A stretch of DNA of 64,000 nt. It comes from Nematostella vectensis. Lineage: Eukaryota; Cnidaria; Anthozoa; Actiniaria; Edwardsiidae. Below the pieces are notes generated by a model. The model searched no databases. It saw only the letters and a list, made by a program, of their open reading frames with translations, and was not told the origin of the DNA. Shown here piece after piece: positions 45,527-55,125 of the stretch; the stretch's first letter is position 1, and each line of letters starts with the position of its first letter. The translations under genes were made by a program, and so were the position numbers. The DNA lies in contig NC_064039.1 of the NCBI RefSeq assembly GCF_932526225.1, positions 5,531,001 through 5,595,000 on the forward strand. The letters are read 5' to 3'.

Positions 45527-45778
45527 TTAAAGCCGCATTGTCACCAGTTTACTTCCGGTCGATTACGTAACAATCTCTGATGATTTTTAACGGAAACTGC
45601 GGAAAATATTTCAAAATTTTAAAAGCAGTGTGTCTTTGGGAAGTTTCTTTGAGGATTTGACTGATAATTTCAAGCGGATGGCCCGTTTTATAGCGCGGAT
45701 TCTAATATGCTTTTGTCTTTTGACGGTTGAGGTTTCCGACGGACCTCCGTAAATAAACTGGTGACAATGCGGCTTTAA
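45527..45778 (+). mobile_element. MITE with TTAA target duplication
   Basis: The 244-bp element 45531-45774 is flanked by TTAA on both sides (45527-45530 and 45775-45778). Its termini AGCCGCATTGTCACCAGTTT and the inverted AAACTGGTGACAATGCGGCT match over 20 bp. TTAA duplications suggest mobilisation by a piggyBac- or Kolobok-type transposase. It is non-coding. Confidence 0.85.
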
Positions 45779-46027
45779 CAAACCTCATTATATTATGTTT
45801 TTTTGGTATTGATGAACGAAGCTGGAAAAGCTTTAAATTCTACGAAAGCAAATGCACTACACAATTTGATTAAGATTACATATGAATGGCTTGATGGTAC
45901 AAGTCCTAATCATAAGAGGTTATATAATATAATATCACGGTTAAAATTCTACTATAACCAAAGAAAAAACCCACGAGTTTAAGTCCGGGAAATCTGAGCG
46001 GTAGAACAGGATTGTGTCACACGATTG

Positions 46028-46215
46028 GGCAGTCCCGTAGCCAGGGGGGGGGAAGGGGGTTCGGAAGAACCACCTCACTCGACTGGAAGGTCCGCTCTTA
46101 TGAAGGAAAATTTAGTACCACAGCGAGCTAGAGGGCGAGGTTTTTAAGACAAAATGGTCCCCTAGATGGGTAAACGAACCCCCCCCCCCCCCCCCACTCA
46201 AAATCCTGGCTACCG
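46028..46215. repeat. Inverted-repeat element with poly-G and poly-C arms
   Basis: CCCGTAGCCAGGGGGGGGGA at the left and a C15 run (46181-46195) with ACTCAAAATCCTGGCTACCG at the right form an inverted pair. It is the same general family as 17360-17530. Non-coding. Confidence 0.55.
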
Positions 46216-46749
46216 GTCTGTTGGGGTTACAATCATAATCATTTATTGGCACTTTCTTATCTTTTACATAAGCTTTATATCGTTTTCTAAACATTTAGTT
46301 TTCACGTTAGACCTTGACTAGACAAATAATATTTTCGCTCTCTCTCATAAACAGCACTTTGCAAGCAAGTTACCACAGGTATCCCAGTAATTAGGTGAGC
46401 ACTATGTTGTGGAAATATCTTATGCTGGGTTGGTTTTTATTTGTCGAAGATGCATTAGATAGGGTAACTAAACCATCCACAATGCTCCGTAAATCTTGTT
46501 GTGTTAGACGTTTGGAAGCGATTAATCAGAGTAGGCCGTTTTTTATCAGCTTTTTTTCTTGTTTTTTTTTTCTTTACAGAAAACACTCTTTATAGCGGAG
46601 CCAGCGCGGAGCCCCATAGGTATAGAATTGGTCTATAACTAGGCGACTCAGTTTTTGTGGTGAATGACGTCATTGTCACAAGCTGCCAGCCAGCCAGCCG
46701 CGATCTGCCTCGGCACAGGCCTCCAGAGCGCGCAAAACAATATGACGGA

Positions 46750-46923
46750 TGTCTGAACTCATATATAACTGACATTCATTGATTGACATTATCTTTGTTA
46801 TCGGGTTCCCTGTGGACATGATGTCACGTGATTGATGAGCCCACGAGGGATTTGTTTAGTTCATTAAAACCCATTCAGACAAGCACTCTTTCCGTAGTTT
46901 TAATCCCCCAACACGCCGATACA
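46750..46923 (+). repeat. 5' LTR of the BEL element
   Basis: 174 bp, begins TGTCTGAACTCATATATAAC and ends CGCCGATACA. The internal region begins TTGGTGTCGTGACCAGGATG, the probable primer binding site. It contains TATATAA and TTCATTAAAA-type promoter and polyadenylation-like sequences. Confidence 0.92.
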
Positions 46924-46931
46924 TTGGTGTC

Positions 46932-47935
46932 GTGACCAGGATGGACGAGCTGCAACGTCTAATTGCCTCTCGGCGAGGCGAGCCATCTTACGAAGTTAAT
47001 GAAGAAATCCGAGGAGATTTTTACCAAAGATGGCGGGTTTACCGAACTCGAACTCGCATCGGCGAAAAACAGAACTCAACAACTCGAAGCAAAGGCTGGG
47101 AAACTCCGAGACTTAGATGAGATCATAGCCCCGAAAATTGAGAAGCCTGAAGATTTGGAGAAGGACATAATGGAAACGGAGAAAATCCAGGAAGGGATCA
47201 CAGATATGATTGCAAAGCTAAGTGTAATCATTAACAATGACAATGTACCGAGTGTTAATACTCCCTCCCCCGTCGTTCCGCCGTCTGTCGCTTCAACATC
47301 CTCTCCCCAAAGCGCTTGCGCTCCTTCAACATCTTCTCCCCAAAGTGCTTGCGCCCCTTTTGTGATGCATTGGAAACCAATATAAGAGCACTAGAAGCCC
47401 TCGGCAAGTCCCAAGACTCCTTTGGGTAACTCCTTATTTCTGTTATTTTAGGAAAACTCCCTAATGAAACCAAGCGCAACCTAGCCAGGACACAACAAGG
47501 GGGGACTGGACCATACAAGGTCTGAGGGAAGCTCTTAAGCATGAGCTTAAGGTTTTAGAAGCAGGATCCCCCCTCCTGTCGGAATTTACACCCACAGCCT
47601 CATTCTTTACCGGGGTAAAGGGGCCTCATCCCCAGGGGAAAGGCAAGCCCAAGGTCATTCATAGCGTTTACTGTAAAGGGAAGCACAGTACACAAAACTG
47701 CGCCACCGTTTCTGACCCTAAGGCAAGGAAGGACATTGCTGTCAAGCTAAGGCTCTGTTATAATTGCCTTTCATCCTCCCATATCAGCTCCAAATGCACC
47801 TCAAAGTTTCGCTGCAGTCAGTGCGGAGTTAAACATCACACCACAATTTGTGAGAGAGACAAAGGGCAAGGTCCTCCCCCTGGGAACAAGGAGCCCCCAC
47901 CCCAAGCAGATCCATCCCAGTCGGTTTAACCACAT
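46932..47935 (+). pseudogene. BEL/Pao gag remnant with zinc knuckle
   Basis: The start MTRMDELQRLIASRRGEPSY is in one frame. The continuation with helical ELASAKNRTQQLEAKAGKL and a Ser/Pro-rich stretch is in another (46963-47385). Stops then interrupt the capsid region, which is far shorter than normal. The nucleocapsid part survives at about 47670-47870 with CYNCLSSSHISSKC (C-x2-C-x4-H-x4-C) and a second Cys/His cluster CSQCGVKHH. The product would package element RNA, but this copy cannot make a complete Gag. Confidence 0.75.
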
Positions 47936-48002
47936 TAACACCAGCACACCCCTATGGCATCCCCCATGAGTATCCAATACTTCTAAAACTGCCGTAAGCC
48001 AT

Positions 48003-49232
48003 GTCAGGGTTGGGAATACTAGCAGGGAGGTGAACATACTTCTCGATGAGGGCGCGCAACGCTCCTTCATTACTAAGAAACTCGCTGACGAACTCGGCGC
48101 AAAGCCTATTTCAAGGGAGAATATCTCCATGTCTGCCTTCGGGGCAACAGAACACTCCCTTAGGAGACTAGAAGTTACAAATGTCGAAGTAATCAGTGAG
48201 CAAGGGGATAGGATTTCTCTCAGGGTGCTTGTTGTTCCACATATAGCTACCCCCCTGGAATGCAAACATCACACAGATGTCAGTAACATGCCCCACCTGA
48301 AGGGATTGAAATTAGCACACCCAGTGTCCAGTGGTAATTTCGAGATCAACTTGTTAATTGGTGCTGACCATTACTGGGACATTGTACAAGATAAGATTAT
48401 CCGAGGGGAAGAGGGGCCCACAGCTATGCAGTCCAAATTGGGCTATCTACTATCTGGTCCTGAAAGGACCAGGGGGGTGCAGGGCAATGTGACTAATATA
48501 TTTCACATTTCAGCCCACCAAGAAGATGAATTCGATCTACAGCAATTTTGGTCCCTAGAGTCAATGGGCATATCACCCAATGCTGACCCCTCTGAGAAGA
48601 ACTTCTTGACTAATTACCAGGCCACCTCGATCACTAGAGACGACGACGGCACATACATTGCTGGGTTTCCATGGAAGGAAGAGCACGCCCCTCTCCCAAC
48701 TAACTTCAGTATCTGCGAGAGACGCACAAGGGCTACCGCACGACGACTTCACCAGACACCAGATTTGATGAAGAGTTATGACGACATCATCAAGGAACAA
48801 GAGGCCAGAGGGTTCATTGAGAAGGTTAGTAACCCTGACCCGTCTGACCACGCCCACTACATACCCCACCACCGTGTAAAAAAGGAGTCATCGACCACGC
48901 CCATTCGTATTGTCTTCGATTGTAGTTGTCACCAGGCCCCCTCGACCCCAAGTCTGAACGACTGCCTGGAGGTCGGTTCACCTTACCTAGCCGACATGGG
49001 CTCGATTTTAGTGCGGTTTCGCGCCCACCCTATTGGAATTTCTACTGATATAGAAAAAGCTTTCCTCCATGTACGTCTCAGCGAAGCTGACCGCGACGTG
49101 ACCGGGTTCCTATGGCTCTCCGATCCCAGTGACCCCGAAAGTGAGTTCCAGACCTACCGTTTCAAGTCGGTCTCTCTCAGCCATCTAGTTGGCGTTACTG
49201 CCCCACTCGCGATAATCCAGCAGACCTACTAA
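48003..49232 (+). pseudogene. BEL/Pao protease and partial reverse transcriptase
   Basis: The frame carries a BEL-type aspartic protease (LLDEGAQRSFITKKLADELG, where D in LLDEGA is the catalytic residue) and the DUF1758-like region with LIGADHYWDI. RT begins with KKESSTTPIRIVFDCS and motif A GISTDIEKAFLHVRLSEADR. After FQTYRFKSV the frame leaves RT and ends at 49232, so the YVDD motif, connection and RNase H domains are absent. The deletion joins directly to sequence preceding the integrase. The open frame without catalytic completeness indicates a dead polymerase. Confidence 0.85.
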
Positions 49233-49272
49233 CGAGGGGTCTAACCACAGCAGAGCTCCAAGCATCAACAGC

Positions 49273-50969
49273 ATGGCTGCATGGCCATCCTGGATAACTT
49301 CAGAATGCGACTGGCCAACGTGGGAATCAAGCACCACCCTTCTTGTTGAGATCCCAGAGGAAGAACCTAAAGTTACCCCCGAACCTGATGAGTTAGGAGA
49401 GCAAACCGACTCTGAAGCAGACGTGACTTCAGTCGAGAATCCAAGCATCAGCACGATCATGGATCCCACTAGACACAGCACACTGAGGAAACTTCTACGT
49501 GTAACCGCTCTTGTACTGAGGTTCGTCCATAACCTCAGGAACCCCACTGACCGCAAAAACGGACCTCTGATGGTCACTGAGCTGACGAAAGCAGAAAGGA
49601 CATGGATCCACGATCGCCCTAGCCATTCTTACGCTAAAGAAATAGCAAACATTTCCTCCCATGTCAAGTCTGGGACCCCTTTGACACGCCAGCTGCGCCT
49701 GTTCATGGATGACGATGGCTTACTTCGCTGTGGCGGGAGGATTCACAACGCCCCTGTTTCTGAAACCGCCAAGTTTCCAGTTCTTCCGATTAAGACTACG
49801 TGACGACCCTCATTATCCGTGACACGCATGAACGCCAATTACATGCTGACGTTAGCTCGACACTAAGTGCATTACGCCAGAAATTCTGGGTGCCTTCGGG
49901 AAGATTCCAAGTAAAAAGGGTCTTGAACAAATGCGTAACGTGCCAAAAAGTGAACGGTGCTCCATACCGAGCTCCAGACGCTCCGCCACTAACAAGTCTC
50001 AGACTCCGGGAGTCCCGACCCTTTGCGGTTACAGGAGTGGACTTTACGGGAGAACTATATATACGAAACGGGAAAACTGACTCAAAGGCCTATATCTGTT
50101 TGTTTACATGCGCAGCTACTACTAGAGCTGTACATCTTGAAGTCGTTTCAGATTTATCAGTCAAAACATTCATTCTCGCCGTACGTAGATTCGCAAGCCG
50201 CCAGTCCATTCCAGACGTTATCATTTCTGATAATGCCAGTACCTACCAATCGGAGGCTGCTGAACTCGAGCACCTGTTTAATTCACCAACGCTCAAACAG
50301 GAGCTCGGCAAACAAGGGATAGATTGGAAGTTCATCCCGAAGAGAACTCCATGGTATGAAGGGTTTTGGGAGAGGCTGATCGGCCTCACGAAGACGACGC
50401 TGAAGAAAGTCCTTGGCCGAGCATCCATCAACTTAGTCACTCTCCAGACGGTTGTCATGGAAATTGAGGCTATCCTTAATGACCGCCCACTAACATATGT
50501 CTCTCCTGACATAAATGATGAAGACCCTCTCACACCATCCCATCTACTGTATGGAAGAAGGATTACCAGTCTCCCACATCCTGACACTGATGCGGACGAT
50601 CTAACTGACCCGAGCTATGGAAACGGTGCTCATCTCCGAAGGGATGCTACTCGTGTAGCACTAGTTATACAACACTTCTGGCAGCGCTGGAAGCAGGAGT
50701 ACCTCACTTCGCTGCGGTGCTTCCATGGCGCAACAGGTGGCAGCGGTGAAACACGCGTCAAGATAGGAGATGTTGTCCAGATCCACAGCGAGAAGAAGAG
50801 GTTGAAGTGGAAACTAGGCGTAGTGGAAGATCTGATAAGAGGTGCCGACGGATGTGTACGGGCTGTAGCCTTAAAAACAGCTAAGGGTCACACGAACAGA
50901 CCTATCTCCAAGCTATATCCCCTTACTACTGATGTTGTGGTGGCTGCAGACGCGCAGACAGGAGGTTAG
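49273..50969 (+). CDS. BEL/Pao integrase, intact core, with frameshift at its upstream junction
   Basis: The upstream frame 49273-49803 holds the acidic linker and FMDDDGLLRCGGRI, the conserved lead-in to the integrase zinc region. The main frame 49800-50969 follows after a 1-nt shift. It has an exact H-x4-H-x29-C-x2-C zinc site (H10, H15, C45, C48), then DDE catalytic residues in GVDFTG (about 79), SDNAS (about 143) and WYEGFWERL (about 186), then the BEL C-terminal domain (HFWQRWKQEYL). It would insert element cDNA. The core is undamaged even though RT is deleted. Confidence 0.88.
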
Positions 50970-51085
50970 CTCCGGTCCAACCAACCTATCAGGAGAAGCA
51001 TGCGAATTTCAGCTGCCACAATGGACCGCATCGCAGACTGGGCCCGGCAACTACGCGCCCCCCCCCCCCCCCCCCCCCCGGAGGA

Positions 51086-51272
51086 TGTCTGGACTCATAT
51101 ATAACTGACATTCATTGATTGACATTATCGTTGTTATTGGGTTCCCTGTGGACATGATGTCACGTAATTGATGAGCCCACGAGGGATTTGTTTAGTTCAT
51201 TAAAAACCCATTCAGACAAGCACTCTTTCCGTAGTTTTAATCGTAGTTTTAATCCCCCAACACGCCGATACA
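51086..51272 (+). repeat. 3' LTR of the BEL element
   Basis: 187 bp, matching the 5' LTR except for a few substitutions and a duplicated CGTAGTTTTAAT near 51232-51255. It is preceded by a 19-C run (51061-51079) and GGAGGA, a plausible polypurine tract. Confidence 0.92.
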
Positions 51273-51277
51273 ACGGA

Positions 51278-52165
51278 TAAGTATTTCTGCCCCTCTCATA
51301 AACACACGAAAACTGACTGCAGAAAAGCCAAGAATTGTCGAAAAAGAAGTGCTTGGAAAAAATCATTCGTGGGAATGCTAACCACGGATATGAACTTGTC
51401 TATTTATGTGCAAAAGACCGTGTAAAAACATGGTTGAAAGTTTTTAAGAGTCAAGTCTTGGGCTCGAGTCAAGAAGTTCAGCTGAAATGTCAAGAGTAAG
51501 CCACAAGATAAAGAAAGAAGAAACAAGCTAATTTTATGGACACCTTCTCTGACAAGTGCTCCTATGTATTTGTTCTTGCACTGGCAGACGTAGGTAAGTT
51601 AGCGTATTGTATTAAAGTACTTAGCGGAACGATCTTTCGGACTTGTTTTTCATTGTTGAATTTAATTTTGTTTAAGTACTTACCTCAGTGAATAAATATT
51701 CTAGGCTGTATGTATCAAATTCGATCTCTAAATCTGCCATTCACCATCTATCATAGAAAAATTATAACTACTTTTCATCAATGAATTGAATATAAGTAAC
51801 CAGAGCTGTCAAATCTGTCACATAAACCTATTTTTGTGAGAATGTTCATACATTCTCTGTATTTATCCGCATTGGCTCTCTTGTTCTTTTTCACATATTT
51901 GCTGTATTTCGTCCGATTTCACAAGATTTCTGTCCAAGTTTGGTTGACAGCTATGATATACTAGAAATAAAACCAAAAGTGATTTTTAATTCGTTTCAAT
52001 GAATGATTGGTCAAATTCTCACAAAGATGAGCAAGGATTAAATGAATTACTTGGGTAAACTCCGGCTTTCTTTGGAGAGCTAAAACCTTAAAGAAATTGA
52101 GAGCTGGTCTCCTAAAACCCTAAGTATTAGTAATTTGTGAAAAACAACATATATTTGATAAACAC
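51278..52165. other. AT-rich DNA right of the BEL element
   Basis: A short frame through the target duplication (51273-51421) reads YFCPSHKHTKTDCRKAKNC, a Cys/His-spaced basic peptide with no start. It may be a remnant of an older element into which BEL inserted. The rest shows no gene or repeat that I can support. Confidence 0.35.
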
Positions 52166-52362
52166 TGTAGTGTATTAGCACACTTTACTTAAGTATCATA
52201 AACAGAGATGACGTTATTGATAATGATTATTTGTGATACCATATAAGGTCATGGCGTATGCCATAAGGTGTAAATACTGTGATTAAAGATCAGTCTATAT
52301 TCGCAAACCAAAGCGTGCGGTTGTGTTAACTGACTCCAATAAATATATAGCGAAAGACACTA
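52166..52362 (+). repeat. Probable 5' LTR of a Ty3/gypsy element
   Basis: The interval starts TGTAGTGTATTAGCACAC and ends GACACTA, giving TAGTGT/ACACTA inverted ends, and contains AATAAATATA near the 3' side. It is followed directly by AATTGGCGACGAGCGATTC, the typical primer-binding-site region of many metazoan gypsy elements. The partner LTR would lie outside the window, so the boundaries are provisional. Confidence 0.6.
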
Positions 52363-52387
52363 AATTGGCGACGAGCGATTCGGGATC

Positions 52388-52460
52388 ATGGCCCAGCAGA
52401 TGGCACAGGGCGTCCCTGTCCCAACTTATACAGGAGTTGGTGACATCAAGGGGGACTGGG
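52388..52460 (+). pseudogene. Start of a Ty3/gypsy gag, cut off by the Polinton-like element
   Basis: ATG 26 bp after the LTR-like end opens MAQQMAQGVPVPTYTGVGDI then KGDWD. A gag start at this distance from LTR and primer site is the normal gypsy layout. Beyond about 52460 the sequence becomes GC-rich Polinton-type DNA. The same gag type resumes at about 62310. Confidence 0.55.
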
Positions 52461-52599
52461 ACCTTTCATGGAAACGAGTGGGAGGCGCGAATCGCCCCTC
52501 CGGGCCTCCCAGCCCCGTCTTAGGCTTGGGAGGCGCGAATCCCCCCTCCCCAGCCCCATTCCAGGCTGGGGGCTTTCAGTGGCACCGAAACGCGTTTTG

Positions 52600-52632
52600 C
52601 GTAGATTAATAATTGCTGATTATTAATCTACG
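52600..52632. repeat. AT-rich perfect hairpin near the left end of the Polinton-like element
   Basis: GTAGATTAATAAT, loop TGCTG, then ATTATTAATCTAC form a perfect 13-bp stem (52601-52631). A second short hairpin GCTGTC-TATC-GACAGC is at 52687-52702. Both lie between two direct copies of GGGACTGGGMCTTTCATRGA (52451 and 52706). This could be a replication or terminal structure; that is inference. Confidence 0.7.
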
Positions 52633-52769
52633 TCGGGACATCTCCGCGTAGATGGGTAATTAGCGATGGTTAGCAATCATTAATCCGCTGTCTATCGACA
52701 GCAGCGGGACTGGGCCTTTCATAGAAACGAGTGGGAACCTTGTAATTACACCTCCGTCTGTCCTGTGGT

Positions 52770-53078
52770 ATACCGAGCGTTCGAAGGATAAAGTGCGGAA
52801 AAGATTACTGCGGGTGGCTAAAGATTGGCCATGCAAACACGTGCGGCCAGAGGTGCATGGACACCTACTGCAAGGTGCACCTCCAAAGGCTCCGTAAGGG
52901 CAGCCCCCTCCCCGTGCCGTGCAGGATCTGCGGCGTAGGGACGCAGTCGGAGACGCGGTTGTGCCGCCCCTGCGGAGCGAATCGTGAAGGGCAGAGGATG
53001 CGCGGCGTCGAGATGCGCGCTCGGGAATGGTTCGCACTCGTCCTGTCTGACATCGCAGCCCGCGATACGGGCGATTAG
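52770..53078 (+). CDS. Polinton Cys-rich zinc-finger protein, N-terminus uncertain
   Basis: The frame reads CGKDYCGWLKIGHANTCGQR, then CMDTYCKVH, a second knuckle CRICGVG and CRPCGA, then a helical end. The Cys/His spacing resembles a small zinc-ribbon protein often found near the polymerase end of cnidarian Polintons. The only ATG in frame is at 52857, after the first Cys pairs, so either the start lies upstream of a mutation or translation is truncated. The C-terminus runs into the tandem repeat at 53036. Function unknown. Confidence 0.5.
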   Translation: MPSVRRIKCGKDYCGWLKIGHANTCGQRCMDTYCKVHLQRLRKGSPLPVPCRICGVGTQSETRLCRPCGANREGQRMRGVEMRAREWFALVLSDIAARDTGD

Positions 53079-53235
53079 AGACTTGGTGGCACAAGGCATA
53101 CCCAAACCCTCGTCCTGTCTGACATCGCAGCCCGCGATACGGGCGATTAGAGACTGGGTGGCACAAGGCATACCCAAATACTCGCCCCGCCGGCTGTGAT
53201 ACGGGCAATTAGAGACTGGGTGGCACAAGGCCATT
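53036..53235 (+). repeat. 70-bp tandem repeat, about 2.8 copies, at a coding junction
   Basis: Units read GTCCTGTCTGACATCGCAGC, then CCGCGATACGGGCGATTAGA, then GACTGGGTGGCACAAGGCAT, then ACCCAAA. The array joins the end of the zinc-finger frame to a truncated polymerase frame, so the missing N-terminal part of PolB was lost here. Confidence 0.9.
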
Positions 53236-53552
53236 CGCAGTACCCTGAGGGCCGAGATCTCGCTGTCCGTTTCGTAGGCAAGTGCGCTCGCCATGGCGAC
53301 GAGTCCTCGATCGTAGTCCGCGACTGTGAAGCAGCCGCGTATCTGACAAACCTGCTTGCGGGCACCGACCACTTACTTAACTACGAAGATGCCGGCGGGG
53401 CCCATCTGATCCAATACAAAGACGGTGTCCGACGCTCACAATGGAACCATATCAGGGCCTTCGTCTTGGCGTACACAAACATAGCGTTGCGACGCATGTT
53501 GAGGCGGATTCCTTGCGAAGACGTCCTCCGAGTGTGCACAGATGCCATATAA
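53196..53552 (+). pseudogene. Polinton PolB-type DNA polymerase, C-terminal fragment
   Basis: The frame includes HIRAFVLAYTNIALRRML, the helix between PolB motifs B and C, and VLRVCTDAI, the position of motif C (DTD-like). It then meets TAA at 53550-53552. Everything before motif B (exonuclease, motif A, TPR regions) is absent and replaced by the 70-bp repeat. Reading in the same frame resumes after the stop into the helicase entry, so one nonsense codon separates them. The polymerase assignment is from motif context, not catalytic completeness. Confidence 0.55.
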
Positions 53553-53561
53553 GCAAAGGCG

Positions 53562-54842
53562 GTGCCCAGTGGTGTAAAGCTCGTGGAGCGAAATCCGAGG
53601 TATGTAGAGTGGCACCACAAGAAGCCTGGGTACGAGTGGCGACCCGAAGCGGCTTGGGGTCCGAAGAAGTCGGGGAGCTTGGCCAAGGAGCCAAGCACTG
53701 CGCCGAGTCTGCCGTGCGATCTAGTGGCCGCAACCTCTGCAAAGATGTATCTAGCCGGCCAAGGAGGATCGGGGAAGACCGAGTTGGCGGTGAGCATGTT
53801 CCGCGGCCGCAACGTTATGGTGCTCACCCCCGAGAACGACCTCGCCCACGACCATTGCAACAACCCGCGCCTCGCGGTGAAGGCTCAAATCTACCACCAC
53901 TACCTCTGCATACCAGCGGAGAAGCCGATAGAGGAGTGGAGACCTTCCGAGCTGGGGCACAAACTCGACCATCTCGCAGAAGTAATCATCATTGACGAGT
54001 GCTGTAAGGTACAGGCTAAAGTGCTACGCGCCATCCTAGAGTATCTCGCCACGCGGCCGTGTCAGGTAGTGTGTTGTGGCGACTATGGGCAGGTCCCGCC
54101 CTGGAGAGATAAAGAGGGGCCTCACGGTATGCTCAAGGAGCATCCGCTGGTTCGTGTCCGACTACCGCTGCCTGTGTGAAGACTGCGGAAAGCCGTACAG
54201 TACATGCGGCTGCGGCTCTGCGCGCCCTCCTCCAGGCTCCACGACATAAAGGGCCGGATTTGGTGTCAATCAGATTCCCAACAGCTTGAGGTGTTTCGAG
54301 AGGGGTGGGATGGGGTGGCGTTCGACGCGGCGATCGAGCAGGCCCACCCAAGCGATATGTGGGTGTGCTCGACCAACAAGATGGGGGCTTTTGTTCAGCA
54401 GCGATTGGTAGAGCACCACAGGAAAAACTACCCCCGATTGCCAGCAACCATCCGCTTTGACCCCGATCCTAGCGTCGCGCATCGTTATCGCAAGCAAGGG
54501 CGGCCGGTGCCCGTGCCAGGCAAAAGGGGTGAGAAGGTCGACGCGTACAAAGGCACGGTAGTCGAGGTTCCTCTCGACGCGGTCCTTAACGGGCTTCCCC
54601 TCGAGTGGAAATACGCGGGCTGGGGGACAGTCCACCGGGTGCAGGGCAAGACTATCCAGACTCCAAGACGTCTGTTTATCATAGACCACAGCTTAGAGGG
54701 CTGGATCACGAATGCTGTATACACCGGCATCTCCCGCGTGCGGCGCGCCGACCAGATAGTCCGCGTGATCCCCCCGATAACACCCCCGGTGCCTTGGTTC
54801 CCACAGGACTGCAGTCTACGCCCAGTGAATAGCTCATTATAG
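53562..54842 (+). pseudogene. Polinton SF1B (Pif1/RecD-like) helicase, internal stop and shifted segment
   Basis: Walker A is GQGGSGKT (about 53758-53781), Walker B VIIIDECCK, and the SF1 motif III GDYGQVPPW follows. The frame stops at 54177-54179. Between about 54138 and 54204 the expected coding continues in the +1 frame (RWFVSDYRCLC). The original frame resumes with late motifs: WGTVHRVQGKT (motif V-like) and AVYTGISRVRRADQ (motif VI). So two compensating shifts or an indel interrupt an otherwise full helicase. The frame is shared with the polymerase fragment upstream, suggesting a fused polymerase-helicase in the parent element. It would unwind DNA during element replication. Confidence 0.75.
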
Positions 54843-55114
54843 CACGAATCAAGCGATACGCTATAGACGACAGGCAAAAGGGTCGCACAAAGTACACGGG
54901 ACCGCACCACGTTCTGACGGTAGACCACGTACTCGGCATGATTGCTTACGCGGAAAAGAAGTGCACGGTCTGTGGCACTCAGCTTCTGCTTCAGGGGTAC
55001 ACCAAGAGTCATCCCCAATGCTTCAGTATCGACCGGCTGGACGACAGTCAGGGTCACTACAAGTGGAATGTCAGACTCACGTGCCTTAGCTGCAATAGAA
55101 GGCACAAGCGCTGA
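54832..55114 (+). CDS. HNH-type endonuclease, Polinton-associated
   Basis: The open frame runs to TGA at 55112-55114; the first ATG is at 54939. It contains CTVCGTQLL, then CFSIDRLDDSQGHYKWNVRL and CLSCNRRHKR. That is a zinc-bound HNH fold: CxxC, the DRLD-xxx-GH-xxx-N core, then CxxCNxxH. It overlaps the end of the helicase frame by about 10 nt. The N-terminal part before 54939 is open and basic, so a non-ATG or displaced start is possible. HNH nucleases cut DNA; a role in element replication or packaging is inferred. Confidence 0.65.
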
Positions 55115-55125
55115 TCACGCTAGCG

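Larger units (their letters stand above)
46750..51272 (+). mobile_element. BEL/Pao LTR retrotransposon with perfect target duplication, internally deleted
   Basis: LTRs are at 46750-46923 and 51086-51272, both starting TGTCT and ending GATACA. The flanking 5-bp duplication ACGGA (46745-46749 and 51273-51277) is exact. The LTRs differ by a few bases plus a 13-bp difference caused by a local duplication (CGTAGTTTTAAT) in the 3' copy. The internal order gag, zinc knuckle, protease, partial RT and integrase is that of BEL/Pao. Most of RT after motif A and all of RNase H are missing. A recent, non-autonomous insertion is inferred. Confidence 0.93.

Noticed and set aside
46590-46775. Minus-strand 61-codon ORF before the BEL element
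   Set aside because: It crosses the 5' LTR boundary and target duplication, and resembles a dispersed non-coding repeat.
52660-53372. Two long minus-strand ORFs over the Polinton zinc-finger and repeat region
   Set aside because: They are GC-rich antisense frames of the 70-bp repeat and the plus-strand coding regions.
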